From contig JBLHZY010000001.1 in assembly GCA_047631555.1 (NCBI GenBank), forward strand, positions 1,178,001-1,242,000: a DNA stretch of 64,000 nucleotides, given 5' to 3'. Shown piece by piece: positions 1 to 8,473 of this stretch (its first letter is position 1; the number at the start of each line of letters is the position of its first letter). The notes under the pieces were generated by a model, which ran no database searches, was not told where the DNA came from, and saw only the letters and a list, made by a program, of their open reading frames with translations. The translations under genes were made by a program, and so were the position numbers. Origin of the DNA: JBLHZY01 sp047631555. Its GTDB lineage: Bacteria > Pseudomonadota > Alphaproteobacteria > Rhodobacterales > Rhodobacteraceae.

Positions 1-358
1 TGTTCCGCTGCTTGGATTTCATCGACGTGGTAAGGCGGCCTTTTTTGCCGAGACCCCCTTTGCTGAGCTGCATGTGATGCAAGGGTACGCAGGCTCAATC
101 GCCTTTGGCAGCGCGGGCGATGAGATCGCGATCACCTCGCCGCGTGGGGGCCGGATGTTGCGGTATTCTGCGCAAAGCGGCGCTGAGGGGCGCTTTCTTG
201 ATAGCATCGCGCGGGCGGATATTTGCGGCCTCGCCGTTCATGAAGCGGGGCTTTTGGCCAGCGATGGATTGGGCGGCCTCATCGCCATCCAAAACGGCAA
301 ACCGCGCGCGCTTTCGCGCAGCCTGCTGGCTTGGGACAATCACATCGTCGCGCTTTAG
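1..358 (+). CDS. DUF1513 family protein, C-terminal part
   Basis: The reading frame is open from the window edge (codons from base 2) to TAG at 356-358, so only the last ~118 residues are present. The stretch with GYAGSIAF, ITSPRGG and SIARADICGLA resembles the C-terminal blades of DUF1513 proteins, which are secreted beta-propeller-like proteins usually found with imelysin and di-haem peroxidase genes in iron-uptake loci of Rhodobacteraceae. Those partners would lie to the left and cannot be seen. An internal GTG at 74 is not the true start, because coding continues upstream of it. The gene is convergent with the shikimate-dehydrogenase-like gene, with 18 bp between them. The family call is from memory of motifs. 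Confidence 0.7.
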   Translation, partial: VPLLGFHRRGKAAFFAETPFAELHVMQGYAGSIAFGSAGDEIAITSPRGGRMLRYSAQSGAEGRFLDSIARADICGLAVHEAGLLASDGLGGLIAIQNGKPRALSRSLLAWDNHIVAL

Positions 359-376
359 GGCTGCGCGATCCCGCGC

Positions 377-1285
377 CTAAAACGCGCCAACAATGCTGCG
401 AAAATGTGCATCCATCCGCTCAACATTCGGTGCAAGCCCGGTGAAATGGCCAAACCCAAGCACCGCTTGACCGACATTCATATGCCCGCCGTCAATCACC
501 GCGCAGCCCTTAGCCGCCGCCGCGCGCAACAGCTCGGTTTGCAGCGGTACATAAACAACATCCGCAACCCACATTTGCGCCCGCAACCACTGCGCCGGGA
601 TCGGCATACCGGGCGCTTTGAGCATGCCAACCGGGGTTGCATGGATGAAACCCGTGGCGCGTGAAACGCAGGCTTCAAGATCCTCACAGACCTTCGCGCG
701 ACCTGCCCCAAACCGCGACTCGAGCGCCTGCGCCAGCTGAGCCGCGCGCGTCGCATCGCGATCAAAAACCGACAGGCTTTGCGCGCCCATTCCAAGCACC
801 GCATGCGCCACAGCCGCGCCCGCTCCGCCACAGCCCATCAACACAACGTCCCGCAGATCCCCCTTGGGCAAAGCCCGCTGAAACCCCGCAGCCCAGCCCG
901 GCCCATCCGAATTATGGCCGCTCAATTTTCCGTCCCGAATGGTCACAACATTGACCGCCCCCATGGCGCGCGCTTCTTGCGAAATCTCGTCCAAAAGAGG
1001 GAGGATCGCCTGCTTGCACGGGTAGGTAATATTGAGCCCATCAAAGCCTATCAGCCGCACCGCATCAATGAGACCGGGCAAAACCGCGAGCGCATCTTGC
1101 GGCGCCAGACCGCTGCGATCAAGATCGATCAGTTGATAGTGAAGGCGCAAACCGTGATGCGCTGCTTCTGCCTCAAGTACTTGAGGGGAAAGGGATTTCA
1201 GGATACCAGAGCCGATCAATCCGATCAGCTTCTTATCCTCGCCAGTGGGGCCAGCGCCGCCCTGTTCTTGCAAAAGCCCGATCAT
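377..1285 (-). CDS. Shikimate/quinate dehydrogenase-like protein (AroE family)
   Basis: 302 residues. AroE-family enzymes reduce 3-dehydroshikimate with NADPH; the YdiB and quinate branches can run in the catabolic direction. Visible motifs are SLSP near residue 32 (substrate-binding loop), NITYPCK with the catalytic lysine, GHNSDGPGW (the N..D pair that binds substrate), and the Rossmann glycine motif GCGGAGAAVAHA. The substrate loop reads SLSPQVLEAEA, not the biosynthetic SxSPxxHN, which suggests a catabolic or specialised paralogue rather than the essential AroE. It starts 3 bp after the stop of the TRAP large permease and is the last gene of that operon, so it probably acts on the imported compound, perhaps quinate or shikimate. 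The substrate is inferred from context only. Confidence 0.8.
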   Translation of the reverse strand: MIGLLQEQGGAGPTGEDKKLIGLIGSGILKSLSPQVLEAEAAHHGLRLHYQLIDLDRSGLAPQDALAVLPGLIDAVRLIGFDGLNITYPCKQAILPLLDEISQEARAMGAVNVVTIRDGKLSGHNSDGPGWAAGFQRALPKGDLRDVVLMGCGGAGAAVAHAVLGMGAQSLSVFDRDATRAAQLAQALESRFGAGRAKVCEDLEACVSRATGFIHATPVGMLKAPGMPIPAQWLRAQMWVADVVYVPLQTELLRAAAAKGCAVIDGGHMNVGQAVLGFGHFTGLAPNVERMDAHFRSIVGAF

Positions 1286-1288
1286 TGT

Positions 1289-2584
1289 TTATCCGCCATA
1301 TCCAAAGAGCCTCGGCAAAAAGAGTACGAAATCTGGTGAGAAAGTGATCACCGCCAACGCCACAAACAGCGCGATAATGAAAGGCAACAAATCGCGAATA
1401 ATCGCGCCGATCGGCTGCTTGGTGATATTGGCCACGATAAAGAGCAAAAGCCCGTAAGGCGGCGTGATCAGCCCCAGCATCGCATTGACCACGACAATCA
1501 CCCCGAAATGCACCAGATCGACGCCAAGCGCCTGTGCTGTCGGGATGAAAATCGGCACAACGATCAACAGGATCACCCCGGCCTCAACGATGCAGCCAAG
1601 CAGGATAAACATCACGTTGATCGCGATCAGGAATTGCGCGCGTGTGAGATCAAATTGCAGCAAGAATTCCGAAAGCGCTTGGGGCACATCTTCGCGGGTG
1701 ATCACGTAGTTAAACGCAATCGCCCCGGCAACCAAAATCCCGACCGAAGCGGTAGAGCGGCTTGACGATAGCAAAGTATCATAGAACGCTTTGAACGATA
1801 CCGAGCGATACAAAACCACCGAGATAAACAGCGCATAAAATGCCGCAATCGCCGCCGCTTCGGTTGGCGTCACCACCCCGCCGTAAATCCCACCAAGCAG
1901 GATCACCGGCAACATCAGCGCAGGAAACGCCTTGAGCGTGATCCCCGGAATGTCGCGCATGGGGATCGCATCATCGACCGGAAAGCCGCGCCGATGGGCA
2001 ATGATCCCGTTCATCACCGCCAGTACAAACGCCATCAAAAGGCCCGGCGCCATGCCCGCCGCAAAGAGATAACCAACCGATTGATCCGACACGAGCGCAT
2101 AAAGAACCATCGGGATCGAGGGCGGAATGATCGGGCCGATGGTCGCTGTTGCAGCCGTGATCGCGGCGGCGTAGCTGGCGGTATATTTGCCATCTTTGGT
2201 CATCATATTGATGATGATCCGCCCCATGCCAACCGCATCTGCAACGGCCGAACCGGACATGCCTGAGAAGATCAGCGAGGAGACCACATTCACATGCCCC
2301 AGCCCGCCGCGAAAGCGCCCGACCATGGCTTGGCAAAAGGTCAAAAGCCGCTCGGCGAGCGACCCAATATTCATAATGTCGGCTGCCAGAATAAACAGCG
2401 GGATCGCCAGCAACGTATAGCTGCCAAACAGGCCCTGAAGCACTGTCTCCCCGGCAATCGAGACGTCATAATCCGAAAGCGCGAGGTAAACCGATGTCGC
2501 TGCGATCATCGAAATCCCCACAGACGCACCCAAAAGCGCCAGCAAAGCGATCAGCAAAATTGCGACTGTGAAGGGCTCAAACAT
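1289..2584 (-). CDS. dctM: TRAP transporter large permease (DctM)
   Basis: 431 residues from the ATG at 2584 (MFEPFTVAIL), which overlaps the end of dctQ by 8 bp; a longer frame is open upstream but would run into dctQ. About 12 hydrophobic segments are present. Typical DctM signatures include GMSGSAVADAVGMG, IGPIIPPSIPMVLY, GGVVTPTEAAA and the C-terminal LGLITPPYG. It is the ion-driven import channel of a tripartite ATP-independent periplasmic transporter, taking substrate from DctP in the inner membrane. Order in the operon is dctP, dctQ, dctM, aroE-like. Substrate cannot be read from this subunit. Confidence 0.93.
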   Translation of the reverse strand: MFEPFTVAILLIALLALLGASVGISMIAATSVYLALSDYDVSIAGETVLQGLFGSYTLLAIPLFILAADIMNIGSLAERLLTFCQAMVGRFRGGLGHVNVVSSLIFSGMSGSAVADAVGMGRIIINMMTKDGKYTASYAAAITAATATIGPIIPPSIPMVLYALVSDQSVGYLFAAGMAPGLLMAFVLAVMNGIIAHRRGFPVDDAIPMRDIPGITLKAFPALMLPVILLGGIYGGVVTPTEAAAIAAFYALFISVVLYRSVSFKAFYDTLLSSSRSTASVGILVAGAIAFNYVITREDVPQALSEFLLQFDLTRAQFLIAINVMFILLGCIVEAGVILLIVVPIFIPTAQALGVDLVHFGVIVVVNAMLGLITPPYGLLLFIVANITKQPIGAIIRDLLPFIIALFVALAVITFSPDFVLFLPRLFGYGG

Positions 2585-3095
2585 TGTCGTGCTCCCCGGC
2601 CACAGCGCCCGTATAGACATGGGCCGAACCGCGCAGCGCATGATAGACGCAAATCAGCGCGCGGATCGAAACCGAGCAAACAAAAGCCAGATAAATCGAG
2701 AAAATATAGTTGAACGGGATGCGGATAAACGCGGTTCGCTCAAGCGCCATAAAGGTTACATAATCGTACATCGCCGGCAGCGTATAGGCGAAAATCCCCG
2801 CGATCAGCAGCCCCGAAATCACATCGCAAACCCGCCGCCCCGTTCGAGAGAGCGCGCCATAAACGATGTCCAACCGGATCACATCCGCCTCGCGCACAAC
2901 GAAAGCATAGCCAAACAATATGCCCCAAAGCCAAGCAATCGTGACCCACTCAACCGTCCAACCAAGCGGCAGATTGAGCACATAGCGAAATACAACTTGG
3001 ATCAAAAAGGTCACAAACATCGAGCCGAGCAGAAGCGCCAAAACGTTTTGCGCGCGCAGGCCAAGCCAGCTCATGATTTTGGATAAAAGCGCCAT
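2577..3095 (-). CDS. dctQ: TRAP transporter small permease (DctQ)
   Basis: 172 residues with four predicted membrane helices (around residues 15-38, 48-70, 88-110 and 130-150). The segment RYVLNLPLGWTVEWVTIAWLWGILFG matches the DctQ consensus (W..E..R/L.. W..fLG). DctQ pairs with DctM in the inner membrane. The gene overlaps dctM by 8 bp, so the two are probably translationally coupled. A 204-bp gap with a strong hairpin separates it from dctP upstream. Confidence 0.9.
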   Translation of the reverse strand: MALLSKIMSWLGLRAQNVLALLLGSMFVTFLIQVVFRYVLNLPLGWTVEWVTIAWLWGILFGYAFVVREADVIRLDIVYGALSRTGRRVCDVISGLLIAGIFAYTLPAMYDYVTFMALERTAFIRIPFNYIFSIYLAFVCSVSIRALICVYHALRGSAHVYTGAVAGEHDNV

Positions 3096-3247
3096 CCCCG
3101 GCCTCCATTCAGCAAAAAGCGATCACGCCCTCGCCCTAATTGTTCAGGCATCAATCGCAATCTGCGCTCAGATCCTAAGCGCCCCCAAAGCGCGCGCTAA
3201 CCAGATCCGATACGCGCCTGCCCGCGGTAAACCCAAGGCGCATAAAT

Positions 3248-3272
3248 CCGGGCGGCAGGGCATGCCGCCCGG
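3248..3272 (-). promoter_or_regulatory. Perfect 10-bp stem-loop between dctP and dctQ
   Basis: CCGGGCGGCA and TGCCGCCCGG flank the 5-base loop GGGCA. The hairpin lies 27 bp past the dctP stop and ~150 bp before the dctQ start. There is no T-run, so it is more likely an mRNA-stabilising or attenuating hairpin that lets the abundant binding protein DctP be made in excess of the membrane subunits. The function is inference. Confidence 0.65.
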
Positions 3273-3299
3273 TCATGGCAAAGGTCATGCAACCAAAGC

Positions 3300-4286
3300 T
3301 TAGAGCCCGTTGATCACATCCAAAAGGCCTGCTGGCCAATCAGCCGAGTATTTCGATGCAGCGTAAACGCCCAGAACATGGGTGCGAAACGCGTCTTTGT
3401 TGGGCTCATATACCTTAAGGCCTTCGCCTACAAAGAACTCAGCAAGCTCGGATTCAAGCTTGATAGTGGTGGCATCAATCGCGTTCTGGAAATTCATCGC
3501 GCATTCTTTGACCTTGGCTTGCTGATCCCCATCAAGGCTCGACCATTTTTTGTCGGACATTGAGAATTGGTTGGCTGCAATCAAGTGACCAGTCAGAACG
3601 ATCTGATCGGTAACCTCATAGAATTTCATCGATTTATCAGCCGGAAGCGGATTGTCTTGGCCGTCAATCGCGCCCGTTTGAAGCGCTGTATAGACCTCAG
3701 TAAAGGCCATCGGCGTTGGGTTCGCGCCAAGCGCTTCGCCGACAAATTGCCAGCCTTCGCCGCCAGGCATACGCAGTTTTACACCGGCCAGATCAGCAGG
3801 CGTTTGAATGTTTTTGTCGCCCTTAATGTTAACGTGGCGCGTCCCGATATAGGGGTTAGCGATGACTTTAACGCCGGTTTTGGCGGTGATTTCATCCCAA
3901 ATCGCGTTCAACGCATCGCCGTCCATAACCGCGCGCATGTGGTCATAATCGCGGTACAGATAGGCCGTGCCAAGGATCGTCGTTGCGGGAACCTGATTGT
4001 AGAAATCAAAGATCGCAAGGCTCGCCATATCAAGATTGCCGCGCTGCATGGCTGTCAGTTCGGTGCCCTGCTTGAAGAGGGTCGCGCTATGGTATGGCTT
4101 GAACTCGAAGCCTTCGCCCAAACAATCGCCGAACTCTGTTTTCAACAGCTGCGAGCGAATATCGCCCTCGGGAACTGTGTCGGAATAAACGATTTGGACC
4201 GGATCAGCAGCAAAGGCTGCGGTCGTGGAAACGGCAATTGCGCCAGCGGCGAAAATTGCACTCAAATAGGTAGATGTGCGTTTCAT
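3300..4286 (-). CDS. dctP: TRAP transporter substrate-binding protein (DctP)
   Basis: 328 residues from ATG 4286, with a GGGAGG ribosome site about 12 bases upstream; the 10-residue longer reading lacks such a site. An N-terminal Sec signal peptide (MKRTSTYLSAIFAAGAIAV...AFA) precedes the mature protein. DctP-family hallmarks are GTRHVNIKG, LAGVKLRMPGGEGW with the conserved substrate-carboxylate arginine, and PTPMAFTEVYTALQTGAIDGQDNPL. It binds the ligand in the periplasm and delivers it to DctQM. The linked shikimate-dehydrogenase-like gene hints at a cyclic acid such as quinate or shikimate, which the sequence does not prove. Confidence 0.92.
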   Translation of the reverse strand: MKRTSTYLSAIFAAGAIAVSTTAAFAADPVQIVYSDTVPEGDIRSQLLKTEFGDCLGEGFEFKPYHSATLFKQGTELTAMQRGNLDMASLAIFDFYNQVPATTILGTAYLYRDYDHMRAVMDGDALNAIWDEITAKTGVKVIANPYIGTRHVNIKGDKNIQTPADLAGVKLRMPGGEGWQFVGEALGANPTPMAFTEVYTALQTGAIDGQDNPLPADKSMKFYEVTDQIVLTGHLIAANQFSMSDKKWSSLDGDQQAKVKECAMNFQNAIDATTIKLESELAEFFVGEGLKVYEPNKDAFRTHVLGVYAASKYSADWPAGLLDVINGL

Positions 4287-4590
4287 AATTTGGGCTTCCT
4301 CCCTGAAGTCTCTCATTGGTCACAGCCTTTCGGGCGACGCCTTGCGCTCCCAAATACCGGCCAACTGAAAACCTTTTGTACTAATCGGTTAATTGTGTCA
4401 AGTCATGAGCCAGTCAACTAGTATGATCGCACAGTCACAGGACTCCTGGAGGGAAAACTGCACTCACTTCGGCCATCTGGCTTCATTTGCGCCGCTGAGG
4501 AAAAGATATCCGCCATTGTCTTGCCCATTCCGCCTGCGCCATTCTGCGCAGGTCCGCCAAAGATACCCGCCCAAAAAGGAGCGCCACCCA
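4287..4590. promoter_or_regulatory. Divergent promoter region, dctP / alpha-beta hydrolase
   Basis: A 304-bp non-coding gap between divergent genes. On the minus strand TTGACT (near 4413) followed 17 bases later by AATTAA is a possible dctP promoter. A GTCAA direct repeat spaced by 11 bases lies around 4398-4418. Ribosome sites flank both ends. No confident regulator site is visible. Confidence 0.4.
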
Positions 4591-5544
4591 ATGATAAATC
4601 CGCAAATCCCCGCCTTTCTTACCGAGTGGGATCGCCAATGGGCCGCTCTGCCCGCAGGCGCCACGCCGCAAATGCGCGACGCTTTCTTTGATACGATTGC
4701 GGCCAACATGCGCCTTGAAACACCCCTAGGCGTCGATTGCGAAACGGTGCATTTGATCCCTTCAAAGCACGGAGCCGACGGTCATGTGCGGGTTCGGGTT
4801 TTTCGCGCCAATGGGCCGGAGGCGCGCGCAGTTCAGCCCTGTTTGATCTATATGCACGGCGGCGGTTGGATGCAGGGCAGCCCGGAAACCCATTGGGATA
4901 TCACCGCGCGTATCGCCGCTTGGAATGGCCAAACGGTGATCAGCGTCGACTATGCCAAAGCGCCGGATTACCCCTTCCCGCAAGGGGTTGAGCAAAGCGG
5001 CGAAGTCTTGATCTGGGCGCATGAAAACGCCGCCAAACTTGGCATTGATCCTGCGCGCATCTCCGTTGGTGGCGATAGTGCGGGCGGCAATATCGCCGCG
5101 GCCCTAACCCTGATGTTTCGCGGCACCCCCCAAGCCCCAGCGGCGCAACTTTTGATCTATCCCGCCTGCGATTTTGATCACTCAAAACCCTCCTATACCG
5201 AACATGCCGAGGGGCCGTTGCTCAAGGTTGCGGGGATGGATATGGTCAACGCTATGTATTGCCCCGACCCCAACGATCTGCAGAATCCACTGGCCGCACC
5301 CTTGCTTGCAAAGGATCACAGCGGCCTGCCTCCGGCGATGATTGCTGTGGCGCAAAACGATCCTCTGCGCGACAGCGGCGCGGCCTATGCACAGGCACTT
5401 CGCGACGCTGGCGTTGAGGTCACATATGACGCGGGCGAAGGTTTGATCCACGGCTACTTGCGGGCGATGGACTATTGCGACGCAAGTATGCAAGCGCTTG
5501 AAAACATGTGCAAATGGCTGCGCAAACAGGATACAAAAGCATGA
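4591..5544 (+). CDS. Alpha/beta hydrolase, hormone-sensitive-lipase type
   Basis: 317 residues from ATG 4591, preceded by AAGGAG; the upstream in-frame extension has no hydrolase similarity. The HSL-family oxyanion motif HGGGW is at residues 89-93 and the nucleophile elbow GGDSAGG places Ser163. Asp257 in NDPLRDSG and His287 in LIHGYLR complete the triad. No signal peptide, so probably a cytoplasmic esterase for a small carboxylic ester or lactone. Its ATGA overlap with the DUF3237 gene marks a two-gene unit, divergent from the TRAP operon. The pair may process a compound related to the TRAP substrate. Confidence 0.88.
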   Translation: MINPQIPAFLTEWDRQWAALPAGATPQMRDAFFDTIAANMRLETPLGVDCETVHLIPSKHGADGHVRVRVFRANGPEARAVQPCLIYMHGGGWMQGSPETHWDITARIAAWNGQTVISVDYAKAPDYPFPQGVEQSGEVLIWAHENAAKLGIDPARISVGGDSAGGNIAAALTLMFRGTPQAPAAQLLIYPACDFDHSKPSYTEHAEGPLLKVAGMDMVNAMYCPDPNDLQNPLAAPLLAKDHSGLPPAMIAVAQNDPLRDSGAAYAQALRDAGVEVTYDAGEGLIHGYLRAMDYCDASMQALENMCKWLRKQDTKA

Positions 5545-6014
5545 CATTACCGCGCCCGACACCGCCCTCTTTGTCCCTCGCCTTTACCATTCGCGCCCAG
5601 ATCGCTGCGCCGATCGGCAGCGGTCCAAGCCTTGGCGGAACCCGTCTTCATATCGCCATAACCGGCGGCGAAATCACCGGGCCGCGCCTGCAAGGGCGCG
5701 TGCTTCCCGGCGGCTCAGATTGGCCCTTGCTGCGCGCCGATGGAGCGACCCAGATTGAAGCGCTTTACTCGATTGAGGCCTCTGATGGGACGCCAATAAT
5801 CGTGCGCAACAACGGTCTGCGCACCAGCACGCCCGAAATCGCTGCCAAGATGCGCACCGGCGAACTGCTAGACCCGTCGCAATATTATTTCCGCTCAACC
5901 CCAACGTTTGATGCCCCAGATGGGCCGCATCAATGGCTGCGCGAAACGGTGTTTGTCGCCTCGCTCGCCCCGGCCGGGCGCGAGATTATCATTGATGTTT
6001 TTGCGGTGGAATAA
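5541..6014 (+). CDS. DUF3237 domain protein
   Basis: 157 residues starting at the ATG that overlaps the hydrolase stop (ATGA). Features typical of DUF3237 are an N-terminal strand LAFTIRAQIAAPIGSGPSLGG, GGEITGPRLQGRVLPGGSDW, and the C-terminal pair YYFRSTPTFDAP...W and VFVASLAP. These small beta-barrel proteins have no settled biochemical role and often sit beside catabolic hydrolases and dehydrogenases. No signal peptide or membrane segment is seen. It is convergent with the TetR gene, 18 bp away. Confidence 0.82.
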   Translation: MTLPRPTPPSLSLAFTIRAQIAAPIGSGPSLGGTRLHIAITGGEITGPRLQGRVLPGGSDWPLLRADGATQIEALYSIEASDGTPIIVRNNGLRTSTPEIAAKMRTGELLDPSQYYFRSTPTFDAPDGPHQWLRETVFVASLAPAGREIIIDVFAVE

Positions 6015-6032
6015 AGGGGGGCCGCGCTCAAT

Positions 6033-6662
6033 TTAGCCGCGCGCTTGCTCAACCAATGCGCCCATCTGCGTCTTAACCGCATCATGGAAATCACGGACCG
6101 CATTCGCATCGCCAAACAAATGCCGCTGCAAATAATAGCGAAACGCCCCGTCCAAAGACAGATAGACCGGCAGCACCATATCCAAGGAAAGTTCGATCTT
6201 TTTCACGAAGCGCCGCACAAGTTCAACGAGCCCATCTTCCAGCTCACAAACGACCTCTTGGAAGCTCTCTTCAAACAAAGCCTGGGTGCGAATATCGTAC
6301 CAAAGCCGGTGCGTTTCGGCGTTGTCGCGCACCGATCCGCTTAAGCCAATGGCGAAATCTTCGGCAATCGTGTCAAGCCCCGCAGAGCCATCCAAAACGC
6401 CGTCCATCTCTGCGATGAAATCCTCTTTATACTTGCGAACACAGTAACTTATCAGATCAACTTTATCCTCAAAGTAGTAGTGTAGCATCCCGACAGAAAC
6501 GCCGGAATGCTCCGCAATATCGCGCAGGCTGGTGCGTGCGTAGCCAAGTTGTTTGAGCGCATCGATGGCAAAACTGGCCAGCTCCTCTTTGCGCTTGGAG
6601 CGCTTGGAGGATTGCTTGCGCGCCTTATCTTGCAGGCGCTCGATTTTTTCTAGTTGCGCCAA
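6033..6662 (-). CDS. TetR/AcrR family transcriptional regulator
   Basis: 209 residues with a probable TTG start at 6662 preceded by a purine-rich GAGAGAG. After a basic N-terminal extension, the TetR helix-turn-helix is at about residues 28-70 (ALKQLGYARTSLRDIAEHSGVSVGMLHYYFEDKVDLI). The C-terminal ligand domain is all-helical and unspecific by eye. It is the last gene of the alcohol-to-acyl-CoA operon (55 bp after the aldehyde dehydrogenase stop). The tandem 18-bp palindromes at 11830 and 11854, before the first gene, are its most likely targets, which would make it autoregulatory. An acyl-CoA or aldehyde ligand is possible. Confidence 0.88.
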   Translation of the reverse strand: MAQLEKIERLQDKARKQSSKRSKRKEELASFAIDALKQLGYARTSLRDIAEHSGVSVGMLHYYFEDKVDLISYCVRKYKEDFIAEMDGVLDGSAGLDTIAEDFAIGLSGSVRDNAETHRLWYDIRTQALFEESFQEVVCELEDGLVELVRRFVKKIELSLDMVLPVYLSLDGAFRYYLQRHLFGDANAVRDFHDAVKTQMGALVEQARG

Positions 6663-6717
6663 GGCTTTACTCTCTCAACTCACTCGTTTCACAGATAGCC
6701 CATTGCTCAAAGCTGCC

Positions 6718-8469
6718 CTACCCTAACAAAGCATTAAGGAAAATTCCCGGCAGTTTCAACCAACTGGGCTTATGCTGAAATTTGGTCAGCAGCTTGCCGA
6801 TCTTGTGCTGCTTTTTGTTGGTCACAAACCACGGCGGTTTGGGCAAAAGGCTAAAGCTGCCCGAGAGATTGTTGCGCGGATAGGGCCGCCAAGGCGCGCT
6901 GACAACGACCCGCTCAACCCGGTCAAACATATAGGTGTTATGGGCAAATCCTATACCGCTTTGCACGTCATCCAACGTGTGGCCCGGATAGGCGCCCCAA
7001 GGGCAGGCCGTCGCCAAAAAGCCAAGGCCAGTCCAGGCGTTAATCGCGATTGTGCCATAGTGAAGATCGGCGATGATCTCCTCAAAACGCGCCTTGCCAA
7101 TCTTGCGGATGGTGCGCGGATGGATCAGGATATTGGCGCCCAAAGTGCCGTGCAGCTCGTCATTGGCAAAAGCAATCGCGCGGCGCAAATAGGCCTCTGG
7201 ATTGGCCTCATCAATCTCATGGGTGCTCAGCGCGGGTGCAAAAACTTCGGTCTTGCGCAGCCAAGCATCCGAGCCCTCTTTATAGGGCACAACCACACAG
7301 GCAGGCGCCGCGCCGCGATCAAACTGAACCACGTTTTCGCCATTGTTATCGCCGTGATCCGCAAACTGCGCCATGCGCCCTTCGGCACCGGGATAATAGG
7401 CAAGCCGTGGATCAAGATCGCGCATTACGGCGGCAAGATTGCCAAGCAACTTGTCCTTGGATTTCCACGCCGCTGGCAGGATCAGCATCTGACAGGCAAC
7501 ACAGTTAAAGCCGGAATTGTGCAGCTTTTGCGTGGCCAGATGTTCGGCCTGAAACTGCAGATCGGCGCGGCTCCATGGGCCGGGCACAACGATGGTTGGG
7601 CAAACCGCGCCAAGCTCGGAGGTGATCGGCTTTGTCAACTTGGGCGTACCCGCAGCCTTGTTGCGCGCCCCCTCCGCGCCGGGACCCCAAACGATGATAT
7701 CGTGCGAGGTTTCAGCGCCGGTGATATGGATTTCCTCAACAGCAGAATGGTTGCAAAGATAGGCGCCAACATCCGCGCCGCCCTTCACAATCCGCAAGGC
7801 GCCACGATCAATCAAAGGCTTCAAAGCGGCCGCCAAATAATCGGTCAGATAGTCGTTTACCGGGTTCATCTTGAGGATCACAACTTGATGCTCGCTAAAG
7901 ACCTTTTGAAACACATCCAAAGGCGCAATCGCCGCGATGTTCCCTGCCCCCAAAACAAGCGCAACCTTACCAACGCGCGCGCTCGGCGCAGTGTCGTAAG
8001 CTTGGGCTGTCGCCTCGGCCAGATTGGATTTGGTTACGCCCTTTTCCATCCAGACTTCCGCCGTCACACCCGAAAACAACAGATGCTCCCAGATATTATG
8101 CGGCAGAACCCGAACGGCCGTCCGCCCGCTTTGGGTTTCGCGCGTTTTGAGCGATTTTAGGAAGGTTTTGCCCTCCATTTTCGAGAGCGTTTCAAGCAAG
8201 CCGTTGCAGGCCCCCATCACAGCATAGGGCCCCGAAATCCACTCTTCCCCCGCGAGCGAAGAGCCCGCCGGGATCAGCTTTTTGCGCGCCGCCGTTTCGG
8301 CCCAGCCCTCAGAGACCGCAAGCAAGCAATCTTTGATTTCCATAAGGACCGCGATGCGCTCGGCTATGCTGGTTTGCGCCCAAGATTGTTTGGCCGCGCT
8401 TAGCTCTTCCAGCGCGACATCCAAAGCGGGATATGCAGCTGTTGAGGCTTGTTTTTTCAATTGTGCCAT
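6718..8469 (-). CDS. Aldehyde dehydrogenase family protein
   Basis: 583 residues, longer than the usual ~490. Aldehyde dehydrogenase signatures are VALVLGAGNIAAIAPLDV (nucleotide fold), ITSELGAVCP with catalytic Glu285, and FNCVACQMLIL with the nucleophile Cys323. The sequence departs from ordinary ALDHs in having a long N-terminal region and a C-terminal tail of ~60 basic residues (PWRPYPRNN...KKQHKIGKLLTKFQHKP), which may bind membrane or a partner. It starts 4 bp after the acyl-CoA ligase stop. In context it should oxidise the aldehyde made by the GMC enzyme to a carboxylate; a CoA-acylating or reductive role is not excluded. Confidence 0.85.
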   Translation of the reverse strand: MAQLKKQASTAAYPALDVALEELSAAKQSWAQTSIAERIAVLMEIKDCLLAVSEGWAETAARKKLIPAGSSLAGEEWISGPYAVMGACNGLLETLSKMEGKTFLKSLKTRETQSGRTAVRVLPHNIWEHLLFSGVTAEVWMEKGVTKSNLAEATAQAYDTAPSARVGKVALVLGAGNIAAIAPLDVFQKVFSEHQVVILKMNPVNDYLTDYLAAALKPLIDRGALRIVKGGADVGAYLCNHSAVEEIHITGAETSHDIIVWGPGAEGARNKAAGTPKLTKPITSELGAVCPTIVVPGPWSRADLQFQAEHLATQKLHNSGFNCVACQMLILPAAWKSKDKLLGNLAAVMRDLDPRLAYYPGAEGRMAQFADHGDNNGENVVQFDRGAAPACVVVPYKEGSDAWLRKTEVFAPALSTHEIDEANPEAYLRRAIAFANDELHGTLGANILIHPRTIRKIGKARFEEIIADLHYGTIAINAWTGLGFLATACPWGAYPGHTLDDVQSGIGFAHNTYMFDRVERVVVSAPWRPYPRNNLSGSFSLLPKPPWFVTNKKQHKIGKLLTKFQHKPSWLKLPGIFLNALLG

Positions 8470-8473
8470 ATGC

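Noticed and set aside
6772..8160. 462-residue plus-strand frame over the aldehyde dehydrogenase
   Set aside because: Shadow of the minus-strand gene, which has intact catalytic motifs.
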